A program made the position numbers and the translations under genes. 64,000 bases of DNA from Eleusine coracana subsp. coracana (taxonomy: Eukaryota > Streptophyta > Magnoliopsida > Poales > Poaceae). The notes beneath the pieces were generated by a model, which had not been told where the DNA came from, did no database searches, and saw nothing but the letters and a program-made list of their open reading frames with translations. The stretch lies in assembly GCA_032690845.1 (NCBI GenBank), contig CM064434.1, positions 9,736,108 through 9,800,107 on the forward strand. Direction: 5' to 3'. Position 1 is the stretch's first letter, and every line of letters starts with the position of its first letter. Positions 46,681 through 56,209 of this stretch are shown in pieces.

Positions 46681-47480
46681 ACAAATTTGACACTGATGGT
46701 TATGATAGGGATTTTTTGGGTTACCCCACGACCACCAGTAGCCTGCCCACGACCAGAGACGGGAGGGCGAGGGGTCAGAGCAGAAGGTCCCCGAGAACGA
46801 TCACCAAGACCGCAACCACCATGGCTAGAGCCACCACGACCACATGTAGCCGAGTTGGCCAGGATCTGAAACTGTGACTTCTGAGTCTTTTGGGTTGCCA
46901 ACCGGGCTTCAGTATCAAGAAGCCGAGAATAAAGCTCATCAGGGTCAATCAAATCCGCCATGCCATTGATTTGTTCAATCAACAGGTTATAGTCCTCATC
47001 AGGGCCATTGAGGACATGGGACACAAAATCTTCATCATCCAGGGGCTTGCCAGCAGTCGCCATCTCATCAGTAAGACCACGAAGGGTAGAGAAGTAGACT
47101 GCGATTGATTTGTCATCCTTCTAGATTGCCGCAAGTTGATTTCGTAGATGCAGAATCCGAGAACATGACTGAGAGGCATAAGACTTGGAGATCGCAGTTG
47201 GTTGGCTCGCAACACCTGCCAGGACCTCTCGTGAGAGAAAATTGATGAGGTAGGTCAGCACATGCTGATCACCAACAGTCCACACAACGTAATCTTGGTT
47301 GGTCTCAGATTTTGTGGGATCTTTATCAACAGGGACGGTCTTGGGAGGGGCCTGCTCCGAGCCGTTGATGAAACCTTCAAGCTGCGCCGAGCGAATCGCC
47401 GGCAGAACTTGAGCACACCATAGATGATAATTGTCATGGGTCAGCTTCTGTGTAACCGGGATAGACAGAGAAGCCGGCAT
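46681..47480 (-). pseudogene. Copia gag (UBN2/retrotran_gag type)
   Basis: Starts MPASLSIPVTQKLTHDNYHL, then WCAQVLPAIRSAQLEGFING, the usual copia Gag opening. A stop at about 47121 interrupts it. It resumes with TLRGLTDEMATAGKPLDDED and LNGPDEDYNLLIEQI and ends in a Gly/Arg-rich stretch before the zinc knuckle. One stop and one frameshift make it inactive. Confidence 0.85.
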
Positions 47481-47546
47481 AACAGGGGAGGAAGAAGACG
47501 CTATTAGCTAGATCACGAAAAAAAAGAAGAGGCGCTCTGATTACCA

Positions 47547-47709
47547 TGTAAACATCAGAGTTATGCGGAAGGCGATACCCCTCAAGGGAGGTTGCCGATG
47601 TATTTATACAGGACAAGACTTGGCGTACAAGTTACAGGGAGAGTCCGTGAAGGACTCGAGTACAACAGTTATGAACAGCAAAATATACATGGAAACTATA
47701 TCTCTAACA
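47547..47709 (-). repeat. 5' LTR of the copia element
   Basis: 163-bp partner of 40693-40855. To its left the minus strand reads TGGTAATCAGAGC, an initiator-methionine primer site with one extra base. Confidence 0.9.
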
Positions 47710-48026
47710 GTCCTCATGCTAATGCACGTCAGGGAGCTGCATCCACCTCGTTCCCCTATCTTCTCCCTTCTGTTCTGCCTAACATCAAGATTGGAGCACG
47801 GCACCTGAGTGGAGCAGCAGGAGGCACAGGCGCACAGCGCAGGCCAGGCGTCCGTGCAGATGCAGCCGGTCAAGCCACTAGCCAAGATCCCTCAAGCGAT
47901 GAGTTCCTGCGGGGCGTGATTTTGAACTGGCTTATCCGCACTCCTGGGCATTCATGGCCATGTCTGCATCTCCCCCTCAAAAAATCCATTCAATATAAAC
48001 GTGGGGCAATTAGCTTTTGTGCTTGA

Positions 48027-49190
48027 CTGCGTCCCTGTCAACCTCTAGACCTCATTTTTATTAGACCAAAGGCTGGATGAACCCGCTATTCATTGAAAGC
48101 AAAGGTCTGAACCTCTAGACTTTTGTTGGTGCTAAGAAATGTCCTAAAAAATCCAATAGGTGGGAAAAAAAATAAATCTGAATCGATGAAATTATTGATC
48201 TGATCTGAAGTTTGACAAAATAGAACCCTTTGAATTTCTACCAAGATTATTAAAAGTTGAGTTATTATAGACATATAATATGCATTGTTTGAATTAAATT
48301 TAAGTTCGACCATTTGTTTATGATAAATAATAATAATACTGCATATGACTATTTCTTATGGTAAACGGTTTAGAGTCAAAGTTATATACTTTCGCCACCC
48401 TTTCTAAGATGAAAACAGAGATAACAGAAGGGTCACACCAGAGAAGCAATGTATGTGCGGCAACGCCGAACAAGTTTTCTAGTGTATTTGCGATATGCCC
48501 ACCCAATTGGATTAATCTAGTTTCAGGGGAAAGTAAGACATGCTGGGTCTTTTCCATCATTTATTTATAACGAGTACAGAATTGAGCTGAAACGGTTTTA
48601 TGTTACAACGTTCGTTGCATTACTGACCCCTCTTTAGCACAGTATAGTACTATATCAAAAATATAAATCACTTTTAGTGACTAGCTGTAACAGTAACTAA
48701 GGACTTCACACCTTTCTTTAGTTATATTGAACAGAATACTTTGGCAACATAGTCTATGTAACTGGAACTTTGGCATACTAGTGAAAATGGATAAAGATTA
48801 GTCCCCTCTAGTACAAATGGACGAGAAAAAAAAGCTTCAAACAAGGTCAGAAAATAAAGAAGCAGAAAACTACATGATCAGGGATACGTTCGGCTAAAAC
48901 TCATGTAAGATCAGCCCCTCACAGCACGGTTTGGAGTGAGTTGGTGATGTTTGTAAGTGACTGGTTCTCTCTCTTCTTATTATAAAGATACACAGCTTAC
49001 CTGCATATTTGAGAAAGAGGAATGCGTTCAGATGGCCACTTATTACTATTATTAAAAATTCTTATTATGTCCTGCTTCCAAGAACCAGGCCTTAGAAATG
49101 TCTGATGAACCTAAGTAATATGGTCTCGAGCGAGCATCAAAACTCATTATTGTCGCCGACCTTTGTAACCAGGTAACACTGGTTCCAATA
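48027..49190. other. Intergenic stretch downstream of the F-box gene
   Basis: Mostly AT-rich without a recognised gene. At 48340-48570 both strands are open for about 70-80 codons, with a coding-like composition (LFGVAAHTLLLWCDP on the minus strand, FSSVFAICPPNWINLVSG on the plus strand), so it may be a gene or element fragment, but I cannot name it or choose the strand. Confidence 0.35.
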
Positions 49191-51583
49191 TCAGTAGTCA
49201 TCGCTGTAATACTCATCATCATCTGACCATGTCTCATAACCAGACACTGCAGCAAATAAATTCCAATAAATATTTGTGATCCGGAAGATTTAAATGGATG
49301 ATTTATAAACTATAGACTTAGACAATGCAGTTGTGCAGAAAGCATTGGTGATGAGCATCTGATAACTTACAACTAAGAGGAGAGAGATTCTGTTCAATGT
49401 TAATTTGTTCACGTTGTACTCCATAGTCCACAAGGATGGTTATAAGTTTTTCAACGAGCGCATTTTGCTGCAGGCACTGTATCTCAACCACCTTTAGTTC
49501 ATTCGACACTAAAGATTGCTCGATTGGACTGTAGTTGTCACCTCTGTTGACTACAGGATGTCTTGTCTGCAAACAATATATATTCACTGAAATTATTAAA
49601 CAATAGTGAAGTCTCTCAAGAATAAAATTTTTGTACTAGGAAATGTATACCTCACAATTGCCAATACGAACAGTGAGCTTTTGAAGAATTGGTGAGCATC
49701 GGAGAAAATAAACTAGTGCCCCGAAGTTATCTGCCAGACACCACTCATTTAGTAACAAAGTTTTAAGATTGCAGAATGTAGTGCCCAGTTTGCAGTCCTT
49801 CCTAAAAGTAAACTGTAGCAAGAGGAGTAATAATGGTCAGATCCGTAGAGTGTTAAATGAAATATATATATATATATATATATGAGCATACATAGTGCCC
49901 AGGGAAATAAAAGTAAGAGGAACTTCCTAAGGTAACATTAATCTCACAAGATCGTAGAGATTTATAGCTGATCCCAAAATTCTAGTGGCCTAATTATTAC
50001 ACAACCTGATGGCTATTCTGAATCTTAACGTTTGGACTTTATGATGACAAAAGGACTAACTGTTTGGTATAATTTGCAAAAAGAACCTTCTTTGGTTATT
50101 TCTAGATTTGCAGCAACTTTGTGTTACCTTTCGTTATGTTCAAATATAGGTAAACCACTGTCTTATGTAATGGTAGGTAACCTAACATTGAGTAGAACCC
50201 TACACACGAATACTGTTACCACAACATATATACATGAGCAAATCCTAACATACTAAGGTTGCTTGATAGCTCCGGATTTCAAATTCCACGTATTCTAAGA
50301 AAAATAGGTGATTGAGATTTTAGAACCCTAATCACAAACTCAAACTGAGATGCAAGGTTACTGTCGAATCTACATACCCATCTGCAATTGTGGAATATTT
50401 TCAAGGATATAATTTAATAGTACAGGGCCAAAAGTTCAATATAATTGCTAATAATTTCACAGAGCAATTTCTAACTTTAAATCACATATTCTCTGCACGA
50501 TGAAACAAATAATATGCATGCTCCAAAAAATATTGTATGTGACAGTTGAGGATTACTGTAGCATGTAAAATAGAAGAGTAGGAGCATACCACACGAGCAT
50601 CACTTATTAACTCCAAGGTTGTAGCGACTGACAAGCCTTCAAGAAGCATACTGGCCCCATGATTATTGCTACCACAGCAAATGCCACAACTAGGCAAGCT
50701 TTCGAGGTACGCCGCATTTCCACTGCCGCTGTAGGAATCAAGCCAACTGTCATTGTGACCATGATGGGTACATTTATCCTCGCATAAACCCTCAAGCGTG
50801 ACATTTGCAGTTACCAACTTCGACATCTTCTTGGGAATAAAAGGAGCCAGGCCATTGCACAGAGACAGTTCCAACGAGACGAGGCGAGGAGTGCAGATCC
50901 GGGTGCGCTTATCCCCACTAAAATAGCATTCAGAGATGCTTAGATGCTTTAGTGACCTGGAAAATTCTTTTCCCGTGAATCTTGCAACCATTCATCTTCA
51001 ACTTCTTCAACGCCGGGCACCTTGAAAAATCTACAGACTTGTCATAAAAAGTCACATCATTGAGTTCTACCGTCCTCAGGGTCTCAGAGACGAAAGGCGT
51101 CTTGTCTAGGCACAAGCGTCTGCCGTCACGGAAGCAGACCCGGAGCGCCCGGGCCCGGCCGATCATCATCGCGTGCCGGATCCACAGGCCGACGGTCTGG
51201 TTCGTCTCCTCGTACTTCATCCCGCCGGACTCCCCCCAGAGCTCGCCGCAGGCGATGTCGCACACATCGAGAGGCGCTCCGCCGCGGAGGAGCAGCAGGT
51301 GGTGAACGAAGATCCTCAGCGTCTGCGGCGTCCATGGACCCCAAGTCCAAGTGCGGTGCGAGGCGTTCACGTCGCTGCTGCTCTTGCGTGGATAGATCCG
51401 CAGGGCGCGCGCGGACTTCCACAGGTGGCTCCAGCGCTTTGCCAGCACGCACGTGCGCACCGCGTCGTCCGAGGGCAGAGACGACAGCACGAGATGCAGA
51501 ATGTCGTCCGGCAGCGCGCTGATGCGGTCCTCATCGCCGCTCGCCGCGGCCTCGCTCAATCTTGCCTCGCGTCTGTTCGGCAT
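49191..51583 (-). CDS. F-box/leucine-rich-repeat protein, four exons, frameshift in exon 1
   Basis: Such proteins recruit targets to SCF ubiquitin ligases through Skp1. Exons: 51583-50590, 49812-49651 (54 codons, phase 0), 49566-49371 and 49246-49191; introns have GT...AG ends. Residues 20-57 are the F-box (ISALPDDILHLVLSSLP, then VLAKRWSHLWK). Repeats include ALKKLKMNGCKI, LKHLSISECYF and LVSLELSLCNG. Exon 2 has FCNLKTLLLNEWC and exon 3 KVVEIQC, an FBD-like pattern. The last exon ends in an acidic tail (WSDDDEYYSDDY). Starting at 51583 gives about 468 residues, normal for the family; an upstream in-frame ATG at 51721 would add 46 residues unlike the family. In exon 1 near 50965-50973 an AAAA run shifts the frame by one base, so as written the protein stops at about residue 218. 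It is either a pseudogene or a sequence error, since all other exons and junctions are intact. Confidence 0.8.
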
Positions 51584-52065
51584 CTCGTGGAGTGGGGTGG
51601 GGAGGATGATAAATTGGTTCTGTGGCGGCGGTGAGGGCAATAAGATGATAGAACGATCGGGGTTGAGATCACGAGCATTCCAAAACAGGGGCACAGAGAA
51701 GATTTCATTCCTTGGTTGCACAGATCACCATGCCGCGACCCATTATTAATTCTGGGCGCAATGCACACATGCCGTTTTAAACATATTTATTTCCGTGCAG
51801 CTATACCTGGCTAACGGTCTGGTACGGCCCGTGCCCGCCATGGGCCAGGCCATTTTTAATCGGGACAGCATGGCCGATCAAGTGACGTGCTGTGACGGCA
51901 CAACGGGCCTGTAGCTACGAGCAGGTACGGGATGGCTCGACTTACACAGGCCGTGCCAAACCCATCGGCCCAATGAGTTTTTGGGTTGTGCTGGCCCGAA
52001 ACCCGACTAATTTTATATATTTTATTTATTCTCCTAAATTTAATTATATATATATACATATATAT
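51584..52065. other. Upstream region of the F-box gene
   Basis: Possible promoter and leader. A weak TAAATAT box lies on the minus strand near 51783-51790. From about 51800 to 51985 the sequence is rich in GGCCCGTGCC-type phrases, probably a transposon remnant, and it ends in a TA-rich microsatellite (about 52040-52066). Confidence 0.35.
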
Positions 52066-52602
52066 AGAAAAAAGTTCAAATTAGTCTCTTCAAGTATACT
52101 CAAAGTCTACATAATCCTCTAAATTATTTTTTGGTTTATTTCACCCCCTAAACTATGTCACTTGGTTTAATTTACCCCCTAATACAATTTGTCTTTTTTA
52201 TTTCTTCATGCACAAGTGTGACATTAAATTAAAATTTTGTGAGATGATAGTAGACATCGTAACTCATACTATAAAAAATATAAATTAGTTTTTAATCATT
52301 ATTTTAATGGGCTAAGATATTTAATAACTAAGTAACCCTTAAGATATAATATTATATTAAAAATATCGACAAAAAATTCATGATATATTTTTTGTAGCAT
52401 ACATTATGATATTCACTACATCCATGCAAAATTTTAAATTAAAATTCAATTTATGGATAGTGAAATAACAAAAGACAAATTATACGAAGGGGTAAATTGA
52501 ACCAAGTATCACAGTTTAGGGGTGTAAAATGAACCCAAAAATAATTTAGGGAGTTATGTGGACTTTTGCTATCCTTGAGGGGAGTTATATAGACTTTTTC
52601 CC
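52066..52602. mobile_element. MITE with long terminal inverted repeats
   Basis: About 536 bp with terminal inverted repeats of over 100 bp. The left arm has GAAAAAAG, then CAAAGTCTACATAATCC, then CTAAATTATTTTTTGGTT and CCCCCTAAACTATG. The right arm read backwards has GGGAAAAAGTC, CAAAAGTCCACATAACTCC, CTAAATTATTTTTGGGTT and CCCCTAAACTGTG. It sits between TA repeats, which hides the target duplication. Ends starting GGGAAAAAGTC are common in grass Mutator-like MITEs. No coding. Confidence 0.8.
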
Positions 52603-53308
52603 ATATATATATACTATATGATATACCTTAGATGTAGAATAGTTGAGCCCCCCCCCCCCCCTCCCTCCCTGTGTCACAGGAGCCCTGCTTCATCCTTGTC
52701 GTGGTGACGACTGGCGACAAGATCCGCGACAATGACGCTCCAGTCTCCTGACCTTTGCTATTGCTTTTGGTTCTCGTGCGAGCACCAGTATGTGGCTGCA
52801 CCAACCCAGCCTGCTCCGCTTCCGCAACCAGCTGCCGCATCCTGGATCTGCTCTCTTTTCCATTGCGGCCTCGGTAATTTGCTGTGAGGTCTGCTCTGCC
52901 GCACTGTAGTGCTGCTCAAAACTTCATTTTCGTGTGTCTGAGCGAATCAATTATTCTCCACCTAACACTTACTTCATCCAATTATAATGGCTATCCTTGA
53001 TTGTCACGGTCCCTGATGATTTGAGATGTCAGCAAGCTGCACAATGTGCACAAACAATTTTGATCTCCTTCGTCAATACTCGAAGACCCAACAACTGCGT
53101 GCAGTTCGAGAAAAAATAGCATCGCCCCTGCATTTGCAAACACCCTCAGTGAGCATGTTAGTAGCATTCTATTGCAGGTACAACTTGTCTTCTGCTCCTT
53201 CAGGACCAACGTCAGCTCTGCTCGATGATTTTGAAGTTAGACATCCAACTGCTACTGGATTGCAGATGAAGTGTTCAAAATACTGCCAACAAGATATTGA
53301 ACAGGCTG
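52603..53308. other. Unassigned segment, possibly a gene fragment
   Basis: Contains a 14-base C run (52648-52661), a GC-richer part to about 52900, and a possible terminal exon at 53178-53313 after a TTGCAG acceptor (NLSSAPSGPTSALLDDF). No family is recognised. It ends at the gypsy LTR boundary. Confidence 0.3.
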
Positions 53309-54306
53309 TGTAACAGAACTGTTTTACCACGAAGACGGCTCCATTACAGGATCTTCTCGGGTAGTGACACACATTATGACATCCAATAGTACAACATATA
53401 ACACAGGATATAATTGCAATAAGAACATAGATAGGGTATAGAGTTTTATATAAATCCGAATTTAAAGTTTACAAATTAGAGTTTTTAGAAAAATGCAAAA
53501 GCGAAATAGTCTACATAATAGATAGCTCGACAGAATAAGTAAGATACATTCATTCTCTCACGACGATTCAAACAACATATCCGGCTTTGTAGGTATTTGC
53601 CCAAACACCATACCGGCAATCAACGGTCTACTCCTCCTCGTCATCGGTGTACTGTTCCCACTCGATGTTCCAGCAGTCAGGTCGTTGGCCTTCCCAGTGG
53701 AACCTCCCACCACAGTGGCAATCTCCACCCTGGTCATCTAAAAACCACATAGAACATCACCCTGAGTAACTAGTTTACCCAGCAAGACTGACCTGTCAAG
53801 GTGGCCAACTACAGCTGACTCCTAGACATGCACAGGCTAAGGGTAGGGTTCATGTTGTCAAAAGCCAGCCTAAGAGTAAATTCCTAATTTTCAAGTTTTA
53901 GCATCAAGATAAGTTAATATATGAAATAGTAAATTTAGTTTGCACTCTGACTACCACAATCATGGTTGTAATACAATTAATAAGGATTTCTAAATAGCAA
54001 TATTAAACCTTTTCCACAAAGTAATGGCTTTCGACACTGTTCTGGAGCAGCGATCAAGTTGTACTCGTTACTGTGAGGGGCAGCGACTCGAATCAATTTA
54101 CATCCTGCAGGAGAAACCTGCTTGCACAATCCATACGCGCTTCATGGAAGTCACATGGAGCAACCTTTCACACATGGTACTACAAGATCTTCCGCGCCTG
54201 CTCCCCCGAGAAGGATCCCCCAACATGATGCGCCCCGTGCCGCCATCCGTGGGTAGATTCCTCCCTCCTCTCAGCCCCCAGTTCCACCTTAAGGATCAGG
54301 GTACCT
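53309..54306 (-). repeat. Tekay/Del-type gypsy LTR, 3' part
   Basis: On the minus strand this is the last kilobase of the long LTR, ending GTTCTGTTACA at 53309. It is collinear with 36290-37275. The LTR is split at 54306 by the 8.6-kb element and resumes at 62926 at the matching base. It shows that the true LTR end of this family is CA. Confidence 0.8.
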
Positions 54307-56178
54307 TGTTGGTGGTTCCTATGAACCTGTTTTATATGCCAATAACTACCAACATCATACCATATTCTCATCATAATCATGTGTTTTAACTCTAATATTG
54401 ATGATTTCTATATGTAGTGTCGTTTTAGTGCTTTATTGCAGAAATAGGTGAAAAGATAACAAAATGACTATTATATGAGAAGTACTAATATGAAGCCCGA
54501 CTCGCCATACAATGAGGGCTTTCCACTAGCACATGAAACTTGCAAGACACACCTGAACGTCCATGAGGTCCAATGTACAAGCCCAAGGTCGTGGCCCAGT
54601 GCCTAAGAATTTCTAGAAGGTTTATCCGAAAGGAAAGTTCAATTCGCGGAGTTCAGAAACAACACTGTTTTGTCATACGATTTCGGAGGCCAAGACGTGT
54701 TCAAATGGAAAACCTCAGAATACCAAAGTTGAAGATATCGTCGAGAACTTTCCGAAACATATATTATTTACATTTATTGAACTCCGGAGCTGGGAGATAT
54801 GGGCCCCGCAAGGCAGGCTGCATAGAGGAATCCAAATCAGAACAGATATTTTGGGATCGCAATGTTGGGTATCTAAACTTCCGAAACTGAGGATCCAAAT
54901 AATACCAAAGTTGTAGATCTTTTCGCGGGCTACGCAATAGAGTCCGGGTTTGCCTCATTTAGACTATGAAAGAATCAGTTATGATTAAAGTAGGTCGGCG
55001 CAGTTTATGGAAGGTACGAAACCAACTTGCATTCAATCTCTATGAGCTAAACTTGGAGGCCAAGCAAGGGAGAACGTGACCAGAGGCTATATAAACACCC
55101 ATATGACGTCCAAGGCTAGGGGATGACAAGACAAGAGGGGAGAATTAGGCTATAGGAGCCGCTGCACATCGCCAGGAGGCTGCCAGAGTTGAAGAGCCAC
55201 CAAATTGAAGAGATGTAGTCTAGACGGATAGGGACCCTGCGTGGTGCACTACACCGGAACTAGGAGAAGTAGAGCCATATACCTTAGGAGTCGTCAAGGA
55301 TGCATCATGGCTGCGCCGATCGGCGTACCAGTTGCGCCGATCGATGCGTCCCTGATGGTGATAAATATCGGTACAGTTATCAATTCATGTTATCTATCTT
55401 GATTCTATCCTTGGCTGCAATTTATGTTCGTCTGGATTGATTGATCTTACATGTGCTTATTTAATTACTTAGAGGTACATCTAAGTATTTAGATGCTCTC
55501 TTAATCGTGGTAATTAGGCTAGTATCCGGATCTTGTATAAATCATGATTGCTTGATGATGCTAGGGTGTGGTTTAGTTGTGACAGAGCTAAGCTTGCGCA
55601 GCACTTTTAGATTGTCAAGTAGGGTTAAGATACTCGCGTGATTAAGGGTTTCCTCTCGGCAGCGATAAATCGGGAGCCGCTCAGAAAGCAGGGTGGTCTT
55701 GCTCATCTTCGATGTTTACCGATTGTTTAAAGTACCAAGTAAGCTAGGATTAAGATGATAACGACTACTAGTTCAGTGCCGATCGGCACACCAGTTGCGC
55801 CGATTGGCACAGCCTTTCTCCGACCGCTAGATGCATATAGGCTAACTCCAGGTGATACTCCTTGGCCGATGTGTGTGCTCCTACTCTCCAAGCTTTGGAT
55901 CAGGCACACTTTGGCTCAGGTAAGACTTCGCGCCGATCGGCGCACCAGTTGAGCCGATCGGCGCAACCTCCAATTTCCATCTTCTTTTCATGCTCACGTA
56001 TGTGCAATATGTACTTCATGATAGGATTGATTTGCTAGATGAAATAGTAAACTCTAAACACAGTTCTCTTTCAATCCCTGTGAATTCGATTAAACCTTGG
56101 AATACTCTAAGGGAAAAAGTGCTACAATGTACACCGTCCTCTTGCGGTATATAAGTGGGTGCGTAGTAACAACCAACA
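54307..56178 (+). repeat. 5' LTR of the 8.6-kb element
   Basis: 1872 bp, preceded by the duplicated TACCT. It contains a TATATAAA box at 55088-55095 and three motif pairs (55312, 55777, 55929). Confidence 0.9.
55088..55095 (+). promoter_or_regulatory. TATA box in the 5' LTR
   Basis: TATATAAA in GAGGCTATATAAACACC. The right LTR has TATATAGA at the same place (61830-61837). Confidence 0.6.
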
Positions 56179-56190
56179 AACATCTTTTTC

Positions 56191-56209
56191 TGGCGTCGTT
56201 GTCGGGGAT
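56191..56209 (+). other. Primer-binding site of the 8.6-kb element
   Basis: TGGCGTCGTTGTCGGGGAT, close to the TGGCGCCGTTGCCGGGGA site of Tat/Athila-type gypsy elements, twelve bases after the LTR end. Confidence 0.7.

Larger units (their letters stand above)
40693..47709 (-). mobile_element. Ty1/copia element with deleted RT, hosting a nested insertion
   Basis: Two 163-bp LTRs (40693-40855 and 47547-47709) begin TGTTAGAGAT and end TTTACA on the element strand, with about nine mismatches between them. The host bases GTCCT are duplicated at 40688-40692 and 47710-47714. A polypurine tract (GAGGGGGAG) lies next to the left LTR and a tRNA-iMet-like primer site next to the right LTR. Gag, protease, integrase and the end of RNase H are present; RT is missing. 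A TRIM-like element with a gypsy solo LTR inside it (41732-45696) splits the integrase. Confidence 0.9.
40639..48026 (+). pseudogene. Unknown 121-codon frame split by a copia insertion
   Basis: A frame starts at ATG 40639 (MSFPLVMQAAARALQPRP, 18 codons to 40692), is interrupted by the copia element, and continues in phase from 47715 to a stop at 48026 once the element and one copy of its 5-bp duplication are removed. The right part is rich in Ala, Gly, Arg and Gln, with SFPYLLPSVLPNIKIGARHL and DEFLRGVILNWLIR. I recognise no domain. It could be an exon of an old host gene or part of an older element. The frame has no stop across the junction, but at this length that could be chance. Confidence 0.35.

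Noticed and set aside
48318..48570. A gene on one strand at 48340-48570
   Set aside because: Both strands are open over the same stretch, with no start, splice site or domain to decide. It is described within the intergenic entry only.
53026..53313. 95-codon frame next to the gypsy LTR
   Set aside because: Possible terminal exon only. There is no recognised domain and the frame start is not supported, so it is mentioned but not called as a gene.
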